DNA from: JALNZF01 sp964447405
GTDB lineage: Bacteria > Nitrospirota > UBA9217
Direction of reading: 5' to 3'
Assembly (NCBI GenBank): GCA_964447405.1
Contig: CAYUSP010000008.1
Coordinates: 23,606-87,605, forward strand
Length of the DNA: 64,000 nucleotides
The notes under the pieces were generated by a model. That model searched no databases. It worked only from the letters and a program-made list of their open reading frames with translations, and had not been told where the DNA came from. The translations under genes and the position numbers were made by a program. Shown piece after piece: positions 60,776 through 64,000 of the stretch (within the stretch, counting starts at the first letter, position 1; each line of letters opens with the position of its first letter).

Positions 60776-61936
60776 ATGATGATACCCCGTGCTGCAGCAC
60801 AGTATTTACGGAAGCTGGCCAAAGGCTGGCCGATCGTCGCGGTCACCGGACCGAGACAGTCGGGCAAAACCACGCTCGTACGCGAAGTGTTTCCAGCCAA
60901 GAGTTACGTGTCCCTGGAGGACCCGGACCAGCAGGAGTTCGCCCGCAGGGACCCGCGGGGTTTTCTTGCGCGGTTTCCCGGGGGAGCAATTCTGGATGAA
61001 GTGCAGCGGTGTCCTGAGCTGTTTTCCTACCTCCAGACCCATGTGGACGCAGCCGGTAAAACAGGTTTGTTCGTTATCACGGGCTCCCAGCAGTTCGGGC
61101 TCATGTCCGGCATTACCCAGTCTCTTGCCGGCAGGGCGGGGCTTCTGCAACTGCTGCCCCTTTCGGTGGATGAGCTGAAAAAAGGCAGCAAGGAAGTGAA
61201 AAATCCGGATGTACTACTGTATCAGGGCGGGTATCCACCGCTCTACACCCGCCAGGTGTCTCACGCGAGCTGGTATGCGAATTACGTCATGACCTATGTG
61301 GAACGCGATGTGCGCCAGCTTATCAATGTAAAGGACCTAAGCATCTTTCAGCGCTTTTTCAAGATGTGCGCGGCCAGGACCGGACAGCTATTGAACCTTT
61401 CCAGTCTCGCGAATGATTGCGGGATCACCCACAATACGGCCAAGGCATGGATCTCGGTGCTTGAGGCGAGCTACCTGGTATTTCTCATGCACCCGCATCA
61501 CAAGAATTTCGGGAAGCGGCTGGTTAAAACGCCGAAGCTGTATTTTTATGACACCGGCCTGGCAGCGTGGCTCCTGGGTATCGAGGACGCGAAGCATATG
61601 GCGATTCATGCCATGCGGGGCGAGCTGTTCGAGAGTTTCGTTGTTTCGGAAATGCTGAAAGCCCGGTTCAACAGGGGGCTGCCTTCGAACCTGTTCTTCT
61701 GGCGGGACAATACGGGGAATGAAGTTGATGTGCTGATCGAAAAGGGGGAGGCACTGACTGCGGTCGAGATCAAGTCCGGGCGGACGGTGACGGAAGATTA
61801 TTTTACCTCCCTCGAAAAGTGGAAGCGCATTTCCGGGAGCAGCGGGAAACAATATATTATTTACGGCGGAAGCGAGCAGTACGTGCGATCGCACGTCACA
61901 CTTCTCCCATGGAACCGGATCGCGGACCTGGGGTAG
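60776..61936 (+). CDS. AAA ATPase with DUF4143 C-terminal domain
   Basis: 386 residues. Walker A GPRQSGKTT, Walker B AILDEVQRCPEL, sensor GLFVITGSQQFGLM, then a winged-helix region (LLNLSSLANDCGITHNTAKAW) and the DUF4143 nuclease-like end: KLYFYDTGLAAWLLG, HAMRGELFESFVVSEML, FFWRDNTGNEVDVLIEKG, AVEIKSGRTV (E...D-V...E-x-K pattern). Such proteins abound in mobile and defence regions; function unclear. Starts at ATG 60776 or 60779. Confidence 0.93.
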   Translation: MMIPRAAAQYLRKLAKGWPIVAVTGPRQSGKTTLVREVFPAKSYVSLEDPDQQEFARRDPRGFLARFPGGAILDEVQRCPELFSYLQTHVDAAGKTGLFVITGSQQFGLMSGITQSLAGRAGLLQLLPLSVDELKKGSKEVKNPDVLLYQGGYPPLYTRQVSHASWYANYVMTYVERDVRQLINVKDLSIFQRFFKMCAARTGQLLNLSSLANDCGITHNTAKAWISVLEASYLVFLMHPHHKNFGKRLVKTPKLYFYDTGLAAWLLGIEDAKHMAIHAMRGELFESFVVSEMLKARFNRGLPSNLFFWRDNTGNEVDVLIEKGEALTAVEIKSGRTVTEDYFTSLEKWKRISGSSGKQYIIYGGSEQYVRSHVTLLPWNRIADLG

Positions 61937-61962
61937 CCCATCCCCCCATTTACCCAAATCAG

Positions 61963-61971
61963 TGCTATACT
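61963..61971 (+). promoter_or_regulatory. Extended -10 promoter of the RNA unit
   Basis: TGCTATACT; expected start near 61978. The same element occurs at 57224 and 59385. Confidence 0.55.
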
Positions 61972-62016
61972 ATACGTAACAGAAGCAAATACGTAGAACA
62001 GAAGGAGGTGTGCTTA

Positions 62017-62049
62017 ATGTCAGATACGCCACCTGAAAGGTCAAAGTAA
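62017..62049 (+). CDS. Ten-residue leader peptide ORF with Pro-Pro-Glu
   Basis: MSDTPPERSK. GAAGGAGGTG stands seven bases before the ATG, one of the best ribosome sites in the window. Pro-Pro-Glu is a known strong EF-P-dependent pause motif. Too short for ordinary gene callers. Confidence 0.5.
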   Translation: MSDTPPERSK

Positions 62050-62092
62050 GTTAGCACCCACGAAGCAGAAGCAAGCAGCAGGAGGTTAAAAT

Positions 62093-62119
62093 ATGGCAGA
62101 AAACTCCCCACCGGATTAG
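62093..62119 (+). CDS. Eight-residue leader peptide ORF with Pro-Pro-Asp
   Basis: MAENSPPD. CAGGAGG lies seven bases before the ATG. It ends on Pro-Pro-Asp-stop, again a strong EF-P-dependent pause motif, and its stop codon abuts the first hairpin of the RNA. Confidence 0.5.
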   Translation: MAENSPPD

Positions 62120-62274
62120 TCACCGTCTAATGTGACGGCTCCGTTAGCCACAAGCGGTGGAAGCCGCTCCAGAACCGAAGGATGAGAGATACATCTCGGC
62201 TCAAGGCAAAGCAGGCAGCGGTGTTGTTGCAGACGGGTAGTTTGAAGCTGGTGAATTACATAGGTTGTCGATGT

Positions 62275-62309
62275 AAAGCACACCGAAGTTTTTGGTGTGC
62301 TTTTCTATT
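62275..62309 (+). terminator. Intrinsic terminator of the RNA unit
   Basis: AAAGCACACC, nine-base loop, GGTGTGCTTT, then TCTATTT. Perfect ten-pair stem. Confidence 0.88.
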
Positions 62310-62439
62310 TCAACCGGCTAATCAGGGAGAATCGGGGAGAATAGCGGATGATGGGCTGAAATTAAAGCGACACTATTCTTACTGTACTGCTACTGTACGT
62401 ATATATTTATGTTATCGGATTGATTTTGCAGAAAAAGAA

Positions 62440-62565
62440 TGGTGCCGGCGGTCGGGAATTCGAGCGCTTCGCTTTACGAGGGGGCCGACCCCCTCGTAAG
62501 GCTCCCCCGATTATGAAGGGGGAAATCCTTCCCCCTGACCCCCTTGTTCGATTCCTCCCGCACCA
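62440..62565. repeat. Palindromic element with tRNA-like 3' ends at both termini
   Basis: Left end TGGTGCCGGCGGTCGG (a tRNA acceptor/T-arm end read on the minus strand, as at 60327). Centre TTACGAGGGGG-CCGA-CCCCCTCGTAA (62474-62499). The right part, from CTCCCCCG (62502), repeats copy A and ends TTCGATTCCTCCCGCACCA, a T-loop plus CCA on the plus strand. Confidence 0.65.
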
Positions 62566-62637
62566 TAAAGACTCTCAGGGGCCCCCAGATCAACTTTAAG
62601 TTGGTAAAAGGGTAAGAGGTCGCAACTTAAATAAGAG

Positions 62638-62680
62638 ATTGCATTATTTTAGTTTTAGTGTAATATCTAAAATAAGCAAT
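62638..62680. promoter_or_regulatory. Inverted repeat upstream of fic, possible operator
   Basis: ATTGCATTATTTTAG (62638-62652) and CTAAAATAAGCAAT (62667-62680) are inverted copies with one base difference; 32 bases before the fic ATG in an AT-rich promoter region. Confidence 0.5.
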
Positions 62681-62712
62681 CGGCCTATTTTAAATCGTAA
62701 GAGGCTTCTTAG

Positions 62713-63837
62713 ATGAAGAACTTCCAAGCCGGCAAGTACCTTCAGCAAGATCATTACAAAAGCTTCCAGCCGAACCTGATAACTAGAGGCTGGTCATTGG
62801 ATAATATGGAATTAATTCAGCTTCTTGGCCAAGCTGATAGGGAACTTGGCCGGCTGGATATGTATTCCGAGTATATCCCCAATGTCGATCTGTTCATCAA
62901 GATGCATGTGCTGAAGGAGGCTACCCAGTCGAGCAAGATAGAAGGTACGCAGACGAGGATCGAAGATGCACTCCTTAAAAAGGAGGATATCGCCCTCGAC
63001 AAAAGGGAAGATTGGGAAGAAGTGCAGAATTACGTGAAGGCGATGAATCAAGCGATCGCGGAACTGAAGAAATTGCCGTATTCCGCGCGTCTTATCCGGG
63101 ACACCCATAAAATCCTCATGCAAGGCGTACGCGGCAAACACAAGCAGCCGGGCGAGTTCAGGACAAGCCAGAACTGGATCGGCGGAGCAACGATCAATGA
63201 CGCTGTTTTTGTGCCGCCTGTGTATACGTCTGTCGGTGAGCTTATGGCAGATCTCGAGAAGTTCGTGCATGACGATTCAAAGCATTTCCCCGAGCTCCTG
63301 AAGATCGCGCTCGTTCATTACCAGTTTGAAACGATCCATCCCTTCCTCGACGGTAATGGCAGGGTGGGCAGGCTTATGATCACTCTGTACCTTGTAAGTA
63401 CGGGCATATTGAAAAGGCCGGTGCTGTATCTATCAGACTTCTTCGAACGAAATCGTACGCACTATTATGACAACCTGATGCGCGTTCGAGAGAAAAATGA
63501 TCTTCTGCAGTGGTTCAAGTTCTTTTTGGTCGGGATCATCGAGACGGCAAAGAACAGCATTGCCACGTTCGATAAGATCATGAAACTCCAGCAGGACGTG
63601 GAAGAACGAATGCAGACGCTGGGGAGCAGGGCCGCTAACGCTCAAAAGGTCTTGCAGTATTTGTATCAGAGGCCGATCATTGATGCCGCGAAGGTTGGCA
63701 GCGTAGCGAAGGTATCGCCGGCGTCGGCGTACAAGCTGATCCTGGACCTGGAGAGGCTCGGGATATTGGTAGAGATGACCGGTGGAAAGCGCGGCAAGCG
63801 GTATATGTTCGCAGAGTACGTACAGCTCTTCCGGTAA
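62713..63837 (+). CDS. Fic-domain protein with N-terminal inhibitory motif and winged helix
   Basis: 374 residues. Fic core HPFLDGNGRVGR (209-220) is complete, so AMP- or nucleotidyl-transfer is expected. The inhibitory motif S-x-x-x-E-G (SSKIEG, 73-78) is on an N-terminal helix, making this a self-inhibited class II Fic. The C-terminal region (AKVGSVAKVSPASAYKLILDLERLGILVEMTG) is a winged helix, so it may bind DNA and regulate itself through the repeat at 62638-62680. ATG 62713; ribosome site weak. Lies in a mobile region. Confidence 0.94.
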   Translation: MKNFQAGKYLQQDHYKSFQPNLITRGWSLDNMELIQLLGQADRELGRLDMYSEYIPNVDLFIKMHVLKEATQSSKIEGTQTRIEDALLKKEDIALDKREDWEEVQNYVKAMNQAIAELKKLPYSARLIRDTHKILMQGVRGKHKQPGEFRTSQNWIGGATINDAVFVPPVYTSVGELMADLEKFVHDDSKHFPELLKIALVHYQFETIHPFLDGNGRVGRLMITLYLVSTGILKRPVLYLSDFFERNRTHYYDNLMRVREKNDLLQWFKFFLVGIIETAKNSIATFDKIMKLQQDVEERMQTLGSRAANAQKVLQYLYQRPIIDAAKVGSVAKVSPASAYKLILDLERLGILVEMTGGKRGKRYMFAEYVQLFR

Positions 63838-63944
63838 TGAACGGGATAAACGGGAAGACCGCGGCGGGGCTTTCGAAGTGGGTGAAGATCGGGATGGAGT
63901 TTGCGAAGGGGCTGGTGGAGAAGAAGGGGATGGCAAGAAAGTAG
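63837..63944 (+). CDS. Small basic ORF coupled to fic
   Basis: 35 residues (MNGINGKTAAGLSKWVKIGM...). Its ATG overlaps the fic stop (TAATG), as in coupled pairs. Amphipathic and Lys-rich. Could be a genuine small partner or chance; GGAAAG-type ribosome site not evident. Confidence 0.35.
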   Translation: MNGINGKTAAGLSKWVKIGMEFAKGLVEKKGMARK

Positions 63945-63977
63945 ACCTGACCGTATGCGGTAACAACTGAGTATCTT

Positions 63978-64000
63978 GCGGGTTCAAGTCCCGCCCGAGG
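63978..64000 (+). tRNA. tRNA 3' end (T-arm and acceptor), cut by window edge, 5' part not visible
   Basis: GCGGG-TTCAAGT-CCCGC T-arm followed by CCGAGG, the start of an acceptor 3' strand as in some tRNA-Leu genes. The expected complementary 5' acceptor and D-arm are not found in the preceding 90 bases, so this is probably another attachment-type remnant rather than a whole gene. Confidence 0.55.

Larger units (their letters stand above)
61978..62309 (+). ncRNA. Unrecognised structured transcript with two minute ORFs
   Basis: About 330 bases from an extended -10 to an intrinsic terminator. After the two tiny ORFs come successive hairpins: GTCAC/GTGAC (62119-62136), GGCT/AGCC, AGCGG/CCGCT (62153-62169), GAGAT/ATCTC (62184-62198), then the terminator stem. 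The lack of a long ORF and the number of stems suggest a functional RNA or attenuator. I do not match it to SRP RNA, 6S, tmRNA, RNase P RNA or a riboswitch. A decayed intron or larger-gene leader remains possible. Confidence 0.5.
61937..62712. other. Non-protein region with structured RNA unit and tRNA-ended palindrome
   Basis: 776 bases between the ATPase and Fic genes: extended -10 at 61963, two minute ORFs, hairpin-rich RNA with terminator at 62275-62309, palindromic tRNA-like element 62440-62565 and an inverted repeat before fic at 62638-62680. Confidence 0.6.

Noticed and set aside
62182..62499. 105-residue ORF over the RNA unit
   Set aside because: It runs through the hairpins, the intrinsic terminator and the tRNA-like palindrome; composition is not protein-like.
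1..64000. CRISPR array
   Set aside because: No series of regularly spaced direct repeats was found; the short tandem repeats seen are the CGCAAAG and CTGATTTGTA units.

Overview
The window comes from a free-living, GC-rich, Gram-negative bacterium with respiratory metabolism. Seven c-type cytochrome genes, exported lipoproteins, a PEP-CTERM protein, a PilT-type ATPase, c-di-GMP-type PilZ proteins and the gene order spoVG / tRNA-Gln / prs / rplY / pth / ychF fit Nitrospirota (Thermodesulfovibrionia-like) or Desulfobacterota. The sequence alone does not decide between them.

Layout. 1-4434: the end of radC, then a surface-polymer group (PEP-CTERM protein, cellulose-synthase-like glycosyltransferase with two PilZ-like regions, outer-membrane-barrel-like protein). 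4782-9782: triheme cytochrome, short amidohydrolase, phosphofructokinase, membrane metallophosphoesterase, lipoprotein, and an hsp20 gene under a CIRCE-type operator. 10115-12530 (minus): a tandem-repeat secreted protein and a cytochrome-rhodanese gene whose in-frame TGA is very probably selenocysteine. 12833-20797: a translation cluster (ffh, rpsP, rimM, trmD, rplS, rnhB, yraN, a cyclic-nucleotide-binding protein, rimO, S1 protein). 21115-28708: cytochromes, three successive receiver-PilZ proteins, a cysteine-rich secreted protein, a heme sensor-like protein and a transporter fused to DUF192. 29003-37802: FmdB, sugar isomerase-like protein, TPR lipoprotein, LolB-like lipoprotein, ispE, spoVG, tRNA-Gln, prs, rplY, pth, ychF. 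38079-46057: PAS protein, a fourth receiver-PilZ protein, and a minus-strand operon with a PilT-like ATPase, a DsrE-family protein and a nitronate-monooxygenase-like flavoprotein. 46315-49854: ribF and a tight four-gene cassette that twice pairs a HAMP membrane protein with a multiheme cytochrome. 50097-60194: assorted small and housekeeping genes (macro domain, mscL, Rap1a/Tai-like protein, dus, patatin, exported PCMT). 60195-64000: an integration hotspot holding tRNA 3'-end remnants, tRNA-ended palindromes, an AAA/DUF4143 ATPase, an unrecognised structured RNA unit with two minute ORFs, and a Fic protein.

Most noteworthy: the selenocysteine-rhodanese with a matching bacterial SECIS hairpin; the 62 kb unit carrying two leader peptides (10 and 8 residues), each with a Pro-Pro-acidic stalling motif, ahead of a hairpin-rich RNA with an intrinsic terminator; and the HAMP-multiheme cassette. 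All functional statements are reading-based; no database search was run.
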